Part shown: in pieces, positions 34,231 to 46,290 of the stretch
Layout of the letters: every line of letters begins with the position of its first letter
How positions within the stretch are numbered: the first letter of the stretch is position 1
Assembly (NCBI RefSeq): GCF_021134715.1
Contig: NC_060020.1
Location: 5,332,001-5,396,000, forward strand
DNA length: 64,000 bases
Direction: 5' to 3'
Origin: Daphnia pulex
Taxonomy: Eukaryota; Arthropoda; Branchiopoda; Diplostraca; Daphniidae
Notes under the pieces: model-generated
Seen by the model: only the letters and a program-made list of their open reading frames with translations
Database searches by the model: none
Told to the model about the DNA's origin: nothing
Made by a program: the position numbers and the translations under genes

Positions 34231-37200
34231 TCATTTTTCGTTAACAAATCCTTTATGATCGTTGAGTAAAACAGTTTTGAAAATGCTATTTAGTTCCGCT
34301 ACCAGTGTTTCATAGCGGTATGCAACGCGTATGTCAGGGACGTTCGTCCTGAAAATGTCATTACCGGCCACACCTTCGCGTGTATAGTTGGGGCCTAGCC
34401 AATGTTGTTTCACCTGTTATTTAACACAGCTATTTTACCTTCAAAATAAAAAAAAATATTTTGAAAGGTAATTTACTTTATGAGGGTAGCCACTCATTCG
34501 AACGGAATTATGAGCCAATTCACACATGTCGCACGGGCTAAGTTTCCACACTTGAGCTGCAATGCTGTATTCTTCCATTAAAGGTTCCTAAAGATTTTTC
34601 AAAATATAGAAACACATAAAGAAACTCTATGTAAAATTTTAACAGATAGCTACAGGGAAATAAGAATAAGTAACTGAATTCTTAATTTATGAGAAGTATT
34701 TATGTTAGAAATTCATAACTGTTCATCCATACTTTGGTGAAATGAAATTGAAGCGGATCATCTGTCGAAAGAGAAATGCACATTCCTCGGGCCAGAAACT
34801 CGGGAAGTGGATTGCGATGATAATTCAAAAAAAGAGAATTATTGCTCAATGGAGACATTGCTATTCCGATCTGGCACAAGTAGTATAAATACTGCAACAC
34901 TGGGACCTGTCACCACACCAAGCAGATTCACATATTAATCGATGATGCAGTACAAACGAGTAGAGTTAACAAGAATTCACCTTTCTCAATAGCAAACCAT
35001 GAGAAATATTTTCAGCGAGAAGGAAACCACAAATCAAATGTTGAACTGGCCCTGCTTCGCCGCAATGAGGTCTGAAGACGAAAGTGTTCATTCCTCGTGA
35101 CCTGATAAATTGTTTTATCGTGGTGCATTACAATGACATGTTTAATTTTGGATGAAACTCATTGCTTACTTTCGAAATTGGTTTAAAACACACATATTGG
35201 CGTAAACGTAGTAGACGTAATAAGCGTAAGGAGGATTTTCTTCTTCCGTCCACTCTTCCGGTGTTGGAACTTCTCTATCGAACACCGGATGTTCAGGTTT
35301 ACTTTCATCGTCAACAGAATCAAAACCCACCAACTGTTCAATTAACAACAATTAGGTTAATTAAAATAATTTAAAAAAAATGCGATAGCAAAAGATCCTA
35401 TGCAGTGGGAGCCATCTCTGGTGGGAGCAAAGAAAATAACAGTTTACCTGTTTAAGAAAACAATGTAACTCGGGATGCGCTTCTGGATTGTTGGTTGCTT
35501 CGAATAAAGGAAGAAATAGATTGTCGATCAGTTGTTGAAAGTTGCTAATCAGCTTGTTTGATCTATAAATATCACTGCAAAGTAGAAATGTATAGGTAAA
35601 ATACTTTTTGTAAACTCCCTTTCATTTACAGTAAAGCTTAAAACATTTCAAATTTTGTATAAAGGTTCGTGACTTAATAATACTACTAAGAATAAAAAAA
35701 TAAATAAATGAATTACGTGGTGAACTAGAGTATATAGTATTATTGCGCCAGAGAGGTGGTCTTCGCAGGTCTCTAGAACTAACATAATCTATCAAATTTA
35801 ACAGTATGCATCGAATAGTGATGAAATGAGATACCAAAACAATATTCCGCCTTCGTGAGAAACCGTGAGATAACTGTTCTTCAAATGTATTTAATATAAT
35901 AATGCTATTAAAGTAGAATTTACTTACTATAAACGCGGCATTTGAACCAGCCAGCGGATATTGTCCGAATAAACTTGAAAGTTGTGAGCCCACTTGGCCA
36001 ATTTCTCCCACTCATCCCTGGATTTTCCATAGACAGATAGTCGCAACTCGGCATTTTGATATTTACTCTCCTCCAAGTCTGCGGCTACCTCCTGGATTTC
36101 AAACAACAAAGTCGGTAGGATCAGCGGCAACTTATTTTATTGTTTTAGTTCTTAATTGTACTTTAATAATTTCTGCAAAATATTTCCCTCCCACGTAGTT
36201 ATCGGTTTTAAGAAATACTTCGCGTAAACGACTTTCTCCTATAGGATTATATTTCGCATTGAACTTATCGAATCGATGGAAGGTATTGCGATCCTAAAAC
36301 AAAAGAAAGATGCTTGAAAAACAGAAAAAAAGAACTGTACACGTTTAACTGTATGTGTGGATATGCACGTACCGCGTGAACGTCAAGCATGTCGACTGTC
36401 AAATCATAAGCGGAGAGATTCATTTCTTCGAACACTTGATTCAATGTCAACTCCTGGCCTTTTTTGTTCAGACAAACAACTTCGTTGCCGCTGTCCCTCA
36501 TCTTCTTCTTAATGAAGCGCAATAAATGTTTTTGGTTCATACACGAAGCTGCGTGAATGTGAGTGTCCACCTTCGAAAAAAAAAAGTAGATGAACTTTGA
36601 TTAGACCTTCTTTATCGATTATATGATTAAACCGAATTATTACTTTTCGGATGTTGTAGAAATCTCGATGCGGGACGCACTTTTGGAGAGCTAACTCTTG
36701 CATTTCGTTTAAAAGAACGTGAAGTTGGTATTTGGCTGAGAGATACGTAAGTCGGCGATAGCAGAATGATTTCCTTGAAAGTGAACAAATCAGAGAAAAA
36801 TTTGTAAAACCTTAAAGTAAACTATTAAGATAATCAATTGAATTACAATGGCCCATTTGATATCATGTTGCACATTTTGTGAACGTCGTCAATGTACTTC
36901 TTGAACACCGGGTAGGAGAAATTCAGACTTTCACCATTATCGGCTGCCTCTTGACTTTCGTAAACTTGAAATACACCATCCAAGGCCTTAATGACGCAGT
37001 TTGCCGATTCAGGAATTTCGCCGTCGTTGTGCGATGACAAGACGTGAGGCGGAGGGTGAATTGGGTGATCTAACGTGGTAAAACCAAAGTTAAACAAGTT
37101 GAAATATACTTGAAAAAGACATAGGATCGCTTTCAAGGATGCTTTTTTTTCTAAAACAAAAATACATACATTGCCTTTTTTACTGTCAAACTTTCAGTGA

Positions 37201-40200
37201 CGAAGATGAACTACGGCAAACATTAAACCAGTAAAGACTATATAATAGATTGAGCCTGTCTACATTTATTATATGTAGACTAGGACTCAACTTTAAATAT
37301 ATAAAATATTTTCTTGACAATAAATTAGGCATTTGTTCTACGAGGCAAGAACACGTTATCACAGAACAGCCCTCAACATTCACAGAGATCCTTCGAGCTT
37401 TGGCATTGGGGTAGTATGTCGTTGTCATACGTTCTTGCTCAATTCTTCGACTGAAACATGAAAGGTAAAATCTCTATGTGTGCTGTGAGTGGAAATCGAA
37501 TCAGAAAGGTAGAAGTATTAATTATAGATCTATGTTAGCCCAAACTCCACTTCGGTACCGAATTGTCGGTATAAGGGAAAAAAGAGAAAGATTTGCAGAC
37601 TCTGCTGGTAGAGAAGGATGGAGTAGGTCTTAATATGATAAGAGCATGTAAGGGACAAGGTGGGAAAACACACGAACAAGACGAGCACAGAATAATCACA
37701 CATTTGCTCATGGACCTTTGATACCTGGCTTTTCAGCCATTTGGTATTGCAAACTTGGGACTTCCATATCAAAGTGATTTGCGGCCTGGCCTCCACCTTT
37801 TGGACAATAATCGAATGGTCAGGCAACATAAATTGATGTAAAATAAACCAATTATATCGTCGAGTGTTTGTATCGCATCTCGGAAACACCAGCCATTTTC
37901 ATTTACCTCAGCTGGGAAACCATATCTGATTTTACCAGCGTTTCTTCGCTATATCATGCGTTCGGAGGCATACGGCTGGTATAGGAAATTTTCGAATTTT
38001 CTTGTTTGTCAATTTCCATCTACAATGTTTTTGTTTCACTTCAACATAGAAACGACATTTACCTTCTACGGTCTTTTTTTCTTCGTGGACCGTTTCCACA
38101 TCTGCAATGCCGTTCCGTTCGTTGGTTTGAAGGAAACGGGCTGTGGTCGAAGGGAAGGAGTGCGCAGCCGGGCGGCAATAATCTCTGCGGAGTGTCAGCG
38201 ATTTAATCAGCAGTTCAGAGGCGTCCAACAAATCTTCATAGGGAACCTTTCAACAACAAAATTACCAATTAATAAGTCTCCAGTCATGAATTAAATTAAT
38301 TGAAAAGGACCGAAACTCAGACCAATGAAAGCTAATGGAACCAGTATCCGAAAATCCAATATCAGTAGCCGCCAGTGTCATTATTAGCAATGGACAACTG
38401 AAATCGGAGCTAGGTTAGACTAACTGTGCGCCACACCAAAACATGTCATCTACTAGCACAGTAATACCCTACACAACAAAAGGGGCCAATCATCACTGAA
38501 TTGAAGGTAAGGCCAAGTTTACCTCCAAGTTGACTCTAAGCAGCGAACGCCACAATTCCTGATGATAGATTACAAACACAACTCGACTTTAAATTTCAAT
38601 AGATAACACAAATAATAAATGTATAAAAACTTCGCTCTATCGCTTTTTTTTAATAGTATCAACATCCGTCTGTATCTATTCTTTCAGTATCCGATTCGAA
38701 AGGTTTAATAGCGGAATCGATTGATACTACAGTTTTTTTTTTCGGCGATCCATTGCCAATTGTGACATGCAACTAAAAACTAGCCGATGAATAATAAAAA
38801 GAACTCAGCTTACTCCTCCTGTGTCCTCATCTCCTGTAATGGAGACTCGTTGGAAGAGTGGCGTGTAGTCTTGTTCAACAGTGGGTAAACCAGTAGCGGC
38901 TGCCTGAGACGAATCGATTTCGATTCCAGGTTCGTGAGAAGTTGTTAGATGCGGAACTAATTCTGGTGGGAATCTAATGGAATTAAATTAAAAACAAAAA
39001 CAGCTCATAAATATTTGTAGCAAATCAAGAATAACTGTGAGTAATTGCAACTAATCCATTGTTTTACGTTCGACCCGAGAGCAAATCACCTGACACCAAG
39101 ATTACTGGCTACTTTGGTCTCCACGAAAGGATAGGAAATCCTTCGTTCTGACATCCCTCTACTTTAAGTCAATGAAGTAAGAATGTATTGCCCGTTAAAG
39201 TCTTAATGTGGCAATAACAAATAGGCCGAAATGTAATCAAACGTCGAGGAGTTCGAACGAGAGATTGGGAACACAATAGGATAGGGACCGACGTCCACCG
39301 AGAAGCGCAAACAGTCGATAGGATTAAACAAGGGAATGCGACCGAACGTATATACTAGAGCCCCCCCCCCCCCAAAAAAAAAACAAACAAAAAAGGTAAG
39401 TTTGCGAACATCAGCTGACGGGAAGAACTAGGCGTGGTTCCACACATAGGCGGAGTTACGAGTCGATGGATGGCATTGTTACCAATACCGAACTTGTCAC
39501 TGAAAGTCGATCGATCTCGGAACGTTGACCATGCAAGAAGAAGAAAACCAAAATCGATCTTGCTGTGCTCGACAGACGTAGAAAGATCAAGATTCATTTG
39601 AAAAGATCGAAGACGATTTCTTCCGGGTTCCAGGTTCTGGCACTAGGTCCAACGACAAATCTCGCGGGTTTATAGATCTTAACCTTTCCTTGACATAGTG
39701 CGTGCTCGTACCGGATGCCTTCGTGATCCAAAAGGAATCACGAGCATTGCTCTCATTTTAATCATTCGAGTGAAGATCAATAATGTTACACTTGGGTGAC
39801 CCGCGAATTTCTCCACAGTCAAAGCAAATCAAAGCCTCACTAATGCGCCCATTGCAAAATTTAATAGGACACGATGAAACGGAAGAAGAGACCTTGCGAG
39901 CTTCATCGAACACGTCACAAAAAAAAGACAAAAACAATTTAATAAAATAAGAGGTCTCACCTAAGACTCAGTTGCCTTTGAATGGCTAATTTTCGTTCAA
40001 TTTCTTCTATTGGAAATTGTGGGACTTCGTAGGGAGCAGAAATCTCGTTAGGAGTCGCACGGTTGGTTCGGCTGGCCGATGAGAGGTCTTGAAACCCGTC
40101 TTCCGTCCCCGAGACGGGTGACAACAAACTTCGGCCACCGTATGAGAAGCACGCACTCTTCTGGCTGAAATTTGGGCTTTCGCTTTCTAGAAAAAGAATT

Positions 40201-42087
40201 CAAAAGTTGTTGTCAAACATTAGATCGTGGTGTGGACGAAACTTCAGTTATTATTCAAGATTTGTCTTATTGTTACGTAAGAAAAGGTACGTATAACGTA
40301 ACTAGGGTTTTCATTCCCCATTCCCGATAAGTAAACATTTAAACATCGACATTTAATCTTTTTTTATCTGAATTTGTTTTAAAAGTTGATGGTGTTATTT
40401 AATAAACATCTTTTATTATTTGATTTTTTAAAATTACAAACAAGTTTTTGTATTTTTTTTTAAATTTGTTTTTAACGATTTGTTACGTAATAAAGCCATG
40501 CCATCTCTTGATCGGAAAAAACAACCTATTGCTATTGTTATCTTGGAACTGGATCGAACTGGACTTTAAACTAATAGCCAGAGGCTAATATTATTTATTT
40601 ATTATTGCTAAAATTTTCATTGCATCGTCCCTTTCTCTTTGAGTCTTACACAAAGCCATGATAAAAATGCGAAAGTAAACCTGTTTATTTTTTACCCTCT
40701 TCCTTCTATAAGGAAAAAATCTTGTGGTATACTAATTTAGATCACCCTACAAAGCCTACATATTCTATTTGTCTTGATAGCACAAATCCTATTTAATTCC
40801 CAAGATTTCTTTTCACCTGATAGACTGTCGCGCCATTTGGGGATAGCAATCGGCAATGATCGATAACTCATATTTTCTTCCCAAACAGATTCGATAAACT
40901 TTTGGAACAAAACAACAATGCTGGAACGAAAGAACCGTGACCGAATGTAGTCAGACTACAACTGGGATTTTAACATCAAAATGATGTCGGAAAGCATAGG
41001 GTGAACGCCAAGAGCGTGTGCGCTCGCTACTGGAATGCGCCAGTTTATTTATAAAATTGTATGCGCCAAGGTGACGGGGCCGTGGATACCCGGGCATATT
41101 GCACCCTGACAAGGTTGTTAACCAACTTCAAGCAAAACTTAGAACGTGAAAGTTTTTCGACATTAGTTATAGATTTCTCTGGTTACAAATCAATTTCCGT
41201 CAGTTACGACACACCAATACTTTAGCATGACGATGGCCAAGATTATGTTACAACGGGCAGAATCGGGTTAAGCAATATAGACGATAAAACAAAAACACTA
41301 CGACTCTTCGCTTTCGACGCGTTATCTATTTTCGGTCACAGAGTAACGGATGTTGAAATCTAGGTTTATTAAAATAGGAAAAAATAAGTCAATAATCTTT
41401 GCATTTTCAGCATTCTGAAATGAGAGAAAGGAGCGGGGGCTTTTAACCTGGATCTTTTGCATTAGCACAAAGATTTCTTCTACGCGACACAAATGCAATT
41501 TTTTAGCTTTTCTTTTTCTTTATTCGACGTGGTGCATAAAGAAAACCTAATGCGCACTCGGAGCGAGCTTTTTCCAGTGGGAAAAGCGTTCCCAATGCGG
41601 TCGCACTACTCCCTTTCCTAGCTTATCGATTACTGTGCTACAAAGGATGTGCCCGTGAAGGGCCCTGTAGCAACACGATGATATTCATCGGTGCAACGCA
41701 TGTCAAATTTTTCCTTATTCCCTCAGACACAGTAAAATTTAATTTGATATTCTTATTAATGCCACTGTGTTATTTTGTGTTTAGAGTTTCTATGGCTTTT
41801 CATCTAGTTTTTAAACACCTATTTTGAAGCAACTTATTTACATGCACAGGGCGAAGCGTTCAGAAATAGAATAAGTGACGTCACTTCAGACATGACAGAA
41901 GACAATTAGAAATACACGTGGGCACTGAGTATCATGTAACCAAACAGCAAACACGTACAGAACATACGTTAAATATGATTAAATAGAGGTTGGAAACAAA
42001 CTCACCTTGGCAATGAGACGATAGACCTTGCAAATCATCGTGATTAATCAAATGAGAGCCATTTAAGTTATCGAGACCAGTAGCCAT
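34231..42087 (-). CDS. AMPD2: AMP deaminase (AMPD2-like)
   Basis: Converts AMP to IMP and ammonia in the purine nucleotide cycle (cytosol). Coding exons (minus): 42087-42006, 40186-39961, 39161-39090 (see separate entry), 38973-38814, 38246-38063, 37069-36847, 36773-36644, 36570-36373, 36293-36162, 36091-35928, 35574-35448, 35333-35170, 35101-34981, 34906-34733, 34587-34477, 34413-34231. All phases fit; about 816 residues with every exon, against roughly 800-880 in vertebrates. The N-terminus is variable ([20 protein letters not shown]). Recognisable blocks: [51 protein letters not shown] (zinc-binding HxH), [90 protein letters not shown] (catalytic Asp pair) and [15 protein letters not shown]. 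Sequence similarity is highest to AMPD2. It shares a short promoter region with the TRAFD1-type gene. Confidence 0.96.
39090..39161 (-). other. AMPD2: AMP deaminase exon, internal or alternative first exon
   Basis: A 72-base exon with a GTGATT donor, phase 2 in and out. Read as an internal exon it adds [18 protein letters not shown] and following residues. It also carries its own ATG at 39154 after a possible 5' leader, so it could start a shorter isoform ([20 protein letters not shown]). The exon before it also ends at phase 2, so skipping keeps the frame. The upstream acceptor (ACTTAAAG) is weak. Confidence 0.55.
39361..39383. repeat. Poly-C / poly-A compound run
   Basis: Thirteen C bases followed by ten A bases inside an intron or upstream region of the AMP deaminase gene. 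Confidence 0.85.
40187..42005 (-). other. Long first intron of AMP deaminase
   Basis: Bounded by the GTGAGT donor after exon 1 and the TTTTTCTAG acceptor before 40186. It is AT-rich, with no coding exon that I can support. It is a natural place for an alternative promoter of this multi-isoform family, but no specific motif shows that. Confidence 0.55.
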
Positions 42088-42614
42088 TTCTAGACTTTTA
42101 AAACAATGTACGTGTTTGTTTAACAAATTTGTAGAATAACGTGTATCAGGGACAGCAAAACGCCAAGGCTTTCAGTCACGAACTGACACTGCTCTTCGAG
42201 ATCTTGGACGTCGGTATCAAACTAAGCTCAGTTGAGATCGATCCCGCCAGATGGCGAACAATAGTAAACAAACAAACCCTTCCTTCTCAGTCTAGACTCT
42301 GAAACTCTCTCTCTACCCTCAAAACACGTAATTGCGTCGACTCCAATTGCCGACAGCCGACCCGAATTCAAACAGTAACCTACTAGGAATAGATTAAATT
42401 GTTGACTCACCGCATTGTTGGCAGAGACGCTTGGATTCATACCATTTGTCATAGAATATTTGGGCGAAACATATGGTCGAAGTTGATTCGTTTTGCCTAA
42501 TATTGATCAACTTATCAAACGGTATATTTTGAATGTTTTACAAAAGTGTTACTTACACTAGTTCTTCTTTGTGCCTGTAATTTGATTGGTAAAACTAGTT
42601 TTGCAGTTTTCAAG
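42088..42614. promoter_or_regulatory. Bidirectional promoter region, AMP deaminase / TRAFD1
   Basis: About 530 bases separate the leftward start of AMP deaminase from the rightward start of the TRAFD1-type gene. A second minus-strand ATG at 42452 opens MTNGMNPSVSANNA before a GTGAGT donor (phase 0). Its phase does not match the known acceptors, so it may be an upstream ORF in a 5' exon rather than an alternative N-terminus. Confidence 0.45.
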
Positions 42615-45311
42615 ATGAGTGATGAAACTTCGTTCTGTAAAAATTGGTAATGATTTTCATATTATGAAGCCTATATTTGTATTCTTTAATTTTGTTTCCT
42701 TTTGCAGTAAACGATCGGTCCCAACCACCTCTTTTACTCTTCATTCCACTCACTGTGAAAGATTTATACAGATATGTAGTAAATGTCAGGAGCCTTTTCC
42801 TAAATCACAGCTTGAAGAACATGAAAATGAAGTACATAAAGAAATAAATTGCAAGGATTGCAATCAGAAATTAGAAATGAAGGATCAAATTGATCATTTG
42901 GTTAGTTTTCTGATTTCAGCAAATATTCTTTTGCTTAGAAATTATAAATACTATTATTATAAACATTTACAGGCAAATTGTTGTCCTAAGAGACTGATTT
43001 CTTGTGAGTTCTGTGAAGTACAATGCATTGCTAGTAATATAACAGACCATGAACTTGCTTGTGGCAGCCGAACTGAGATGTGTGATATTTGCAAAAATCA
43101 TGTTCTTGTTCGAATGTTAAAGATTCATGAAGAATTGCAAAAGATCCCCACTGCTTCAAGTACTTTTCAAGGTCCAAGTAATATTCTTGATGTGTCAAAG
43201 GAAAAAGTATCAAATGTGGAGGACAAAAATGTCAACATTCCCAAATATCGCAATGTGGTATGTCAAAATATTCTTCAAGCCTCTGCTCCCTTGCCCGCCA
43301 CTCAGCATATTTCCAAAACAAAAAGTAAAATTTATTACGCGATTCTTGCATAATTTAAATACTAATATTTTTTCGGTGTGTCCAGATTTTGAGAAACCTC
43401 CTTCGAAGCTCATGGAGGACGAGGATAAGCACTCACTTCTTCCTTGTGAATTTTGCGGAGCTCCATGTACTATTGAGTCCTTAGAAAAGCATCAAATGCT
43501 ATGCGGTTCAAATTTAGAAGCTTGTCCTCGTTGCCAAAAACATTTCGCTTTCGGACAGCTGAGTACTCATGTCTGTTCACAGTCATTAAACCAAAGAGGT
43601 ATATGAGTGCTGAGTACAACAAAAAAATATAGTTAAATTTTTAAACTTCATTTTCATTATAGAACCTCAATTTGAAGAAGAGCATTATTGGTCGCGGTAC
43701 GTAGCTCCGGCTGTGAAGGAAGGCATAGTTGACGAGGAAGACAGTATTCCGTGTGGAAATTGTGGTTCTCTCTTCCCAATTTCATGTTTGGAACTTCATG
43801 AGGTTCTGATTTGATATTTGTACCGCATTAGCATAGTGTGAATTTTCGTTTCGTCGTAATAACAGATCGCTTGCAAATTCTCGGACGTCTCAACAACCAA
43901 TACTGTACCAGATACTCACGAAAATGAATCGCAAACACAGCTTCCAGCAACCCTTAGCTCTACTGTAGAAGACGATTATTGGTCACAGTACGCGAATGTA
44001 GCTCCTACTATCGAAAACAGCATGACTGCTGAAGAAGAAACTCATATTCCTTGCGAGATTTGCGGAATTCCTTTTCCCCTGTCGTCATTGGAGCTTCACG
44101 AGGTACTTCAAGTGCGTTTCTTATTTGTTGAAAATGGAATTAATTTAAGTTCACTAACTGAAAACAGATTTCTTGCAAATTTGCAAGCGTGTCGACTCGG
44201 AAAGAAATTTTGACCAGCGGAACTGGAATAACAGTTGCTCAAACGAAACCAAACATTCAGCACAATCAGCCGGATAATGAGATTACGTTTCTACCGTGTT
44301 CTTTCTGCAACATCGTCATTTCTTCCAGCATTTTAGAGATGCATGAGGTAATGTACAACTTTCTTGCACTCAATTTACATTGATCCTATTAACCATCAAC
44401 ATTAACAGGCTAGATGCAGCAATTTTTCTCAGCAACAGACAACAATTCGTTCTCAAGTAGCGAAACCTTTGTCAAAGAAAACTGAAATTAAGAACACGCG
44501 TCCAGAAAGCAGCAGCCAACGTGCCTTACGTGAAAACGCACTATTAGCTACAGAAAATCGGTTACCGAATACCCCCAAAATCCAACAGTCTCAGTACAGA
44601 GTTGTCCAACTTCCAGATGGGAGCCAGGTCCTTAAAAAACGGAATATTGATAGCGATGATCTAGATGTCGGTCATGTTTTAGGTCGCAAACAACAGCAAG
44701 AATTCGACGGTGGTTTCTTTATTGATCCAAAGTGTGTCAATCCAAATCTAATCAATAATTCGACAGGAAATCATTTTAACGCGGAGTCTAATGGAATCAA
44801 CAAAGAAATGAAGAAAAGCTTGTTTCAAGAAAGCAGCCATCTTGGAAGCTATTCAGTGAAGGCGAAACGCGCTTACAACAATTATATGTCTGCGGATGTT
44901 CAAAAACGGAATTCTCCCGAAAAAAGCAATGTTGCCATGAAACCATCGTCAAGTCATAGCAACGAGATGCGCATATCCAAAAAGCCCAATGCCGCGTTCA
45001 AAAATTATGCTTACCAACCCGATGCGGGGAACAAACTTGGACGCGAAGATAATTCAGCCAACGAAAGGAAACAAATGCAGAATGGAACGAATTCGACATC
45101 TGTCTTTCGTTCAGGAAATGCTTCGGTAAAAGGACAACCGAATGCAAGAGTCAGCGAAGTAAACCCCGAGTTACAACAGCAGGAAGCGCGGTACAATTGT
45201 TTATGAAATGACAAATTGGTTAAGTTATTGTTACTAATGACAAGCTTTTAAATTAGGGATCGAATCAACGCTGGTTTACTAGGAGCTCGACCCAAGCGTC
45301 CTCAGCATTGA
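42615..45311 (+). CDS. TRAFD1/FLN29-like zinc-finger protein
   Basis: In mammals TRAFD1 is an interferon-induced, TRAF-type zinc-finger protein that dampens innate immune signalling. Coding exons: 42615-42646, 42708-42900, 42973-43324, 43386-43598, 43663-43802, 43866-44102, 44168-44347, 44409-45190, 45257-45311; phases fit, 727 residues. The N-terminal finger block (residues 1-135) matches the family: FCKNCKRSVPTTSFTLHSTH, CSKCQEPFPKSQLEEHENEV, NCKDCNQKLEMKDQ, CEFCEVQC, CGSRTEMCDICKNHVLVRML. More C2H2-like fingers follow: LLPCEFCGAPCTIESLEKHQ, then two similar units each with a Y-W-S core and PCxxCG...LELHE, then LPCSFCNIVISSSILEMHE. The last 260 residues are Ser/Asn/Lys-rich and disordered, ending GARPKRPQH. 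The start is the only ATG giving the first finger. The Drosophila-type function is not known to me. Confidence 0.88.
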
Positions 45312-45413
45312 CTTAAAGTGTTGAACCCTGTTTTATTACATTAAATAGCCCGGTATTTTCTTCCCTTCTAATCAACTTGTACCGCATCCAAGAAGCAAAA
45401 AAAAAACCAACCT

Positions 45414-45419
45414 TTTATT
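45414..45419 (-). terminator. Polyadenylation signal of the secreted-protein gene
   Basis: AATAAA on the minus strand about 290 bases past the stop at 45706. The TRAFD1 stop at 45311 converges on it from the other side; an ATTAAA for TRAFD1 lies near 45340. Confidence 0.4.
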
Positions 45420-45705
45420 AACGTCATGGGGTATAACCAAGAAGATAAAAAGTTTTTGGTAATAACTCCTTTGTGCGAAATTCGGTGGTGGTGAAGAACT
45501 AATCGACAATTGAGTTTCCGTTGTATTGTCTTAATTTCCCCTCTAATAAATTGGCTACGTTTTGCTCCAAACGACATAACATAAATATTAAATAAAATAT
45601 ATAGTACTCCAAGAAAAAAAAGAAGACTGAGTTCCAATAGTGACAAAGCTGGGACATGACAGTTAACGTGAACACATTTAAGGCGACCGAATTTCTCGTT
45701 TCCGT

Positions 45706-46290
45706 TTAGTTTAATTCCGTTTGAGAAATCACGTAGCGCCTACGTCTGGTAATCTTAATAGATGCGGTGTCTGCTGTTTTGGAACTTTTTGGCTTTTTTA
45801 CGTCTTTGCGCAATAATGAGCGACCAGATTTTGGAGTCTTCTTATTTGCTGGTTTGTTGATGTGTTTGTTATCGATACATCCGCTCGGAATATAAATAAT
45901 TTTTTGTAGGGATTGATCCTCCGTCCCAGAGATGAACACGTCCATGGGGAGCACCAACTGGGTGCAACGATCACCCATCTCGGCGGGACAAACGATTTCA
46001 GAAATCATTTGGGGAATTCTTTTCGGGTTGTAGTTAGGAACAAGCTTTCCCGTACAAGAAACTGCTGCCGAGTTCCCCCGTATTTTCAAGGCTTTGAGCA
46101 CATCTATCCGCTTGCATTGGTGATGTCTGATTAAAAATAAAAAATAATGAATAAGTATTACAGAACGCATTTAAAAAATATGTAAACTAAGCATTTGAAT
46201 TAAAATTGGTCAATACTTTGAACAGGCGACGAAAAGGTTTCTTGTTAGAGAAATTATAACAACGGTTGCGATCAATCGATTTATCTGCAT
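45706..46290 (-). CDS. Secreted Cys-containing protein, possible cystine-knot ligand
   Basis: Two coding exons, 46290-46217 and 46126-45706, joined at phase 2, give 164 residues. Exon 1 encodes a classic signal peptide (MQINRLIATVVIISLTRNLF, then VACS). The mature part has five Cys after the signal: HHQCKR, AVSCTGK, SEIVCPAE, GDRCTQL and PSGCID, with a NYNPKRIPQMISEIVC segment. Order and spacing loosely recall IL-17 or the trunk/PTTH group of cystine-knot ligands, but I can name no confirmed homologue and the Cys count is low. The C-terminal 55 residues are Lys/Ser/Thr-rich with a tetra-Arg site (ITRRRRYV) that a furin-like protease could cut. The function is unknown; a secreted ligand or immune/cuticle peptide is an inference. 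Confidence 0.65.
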
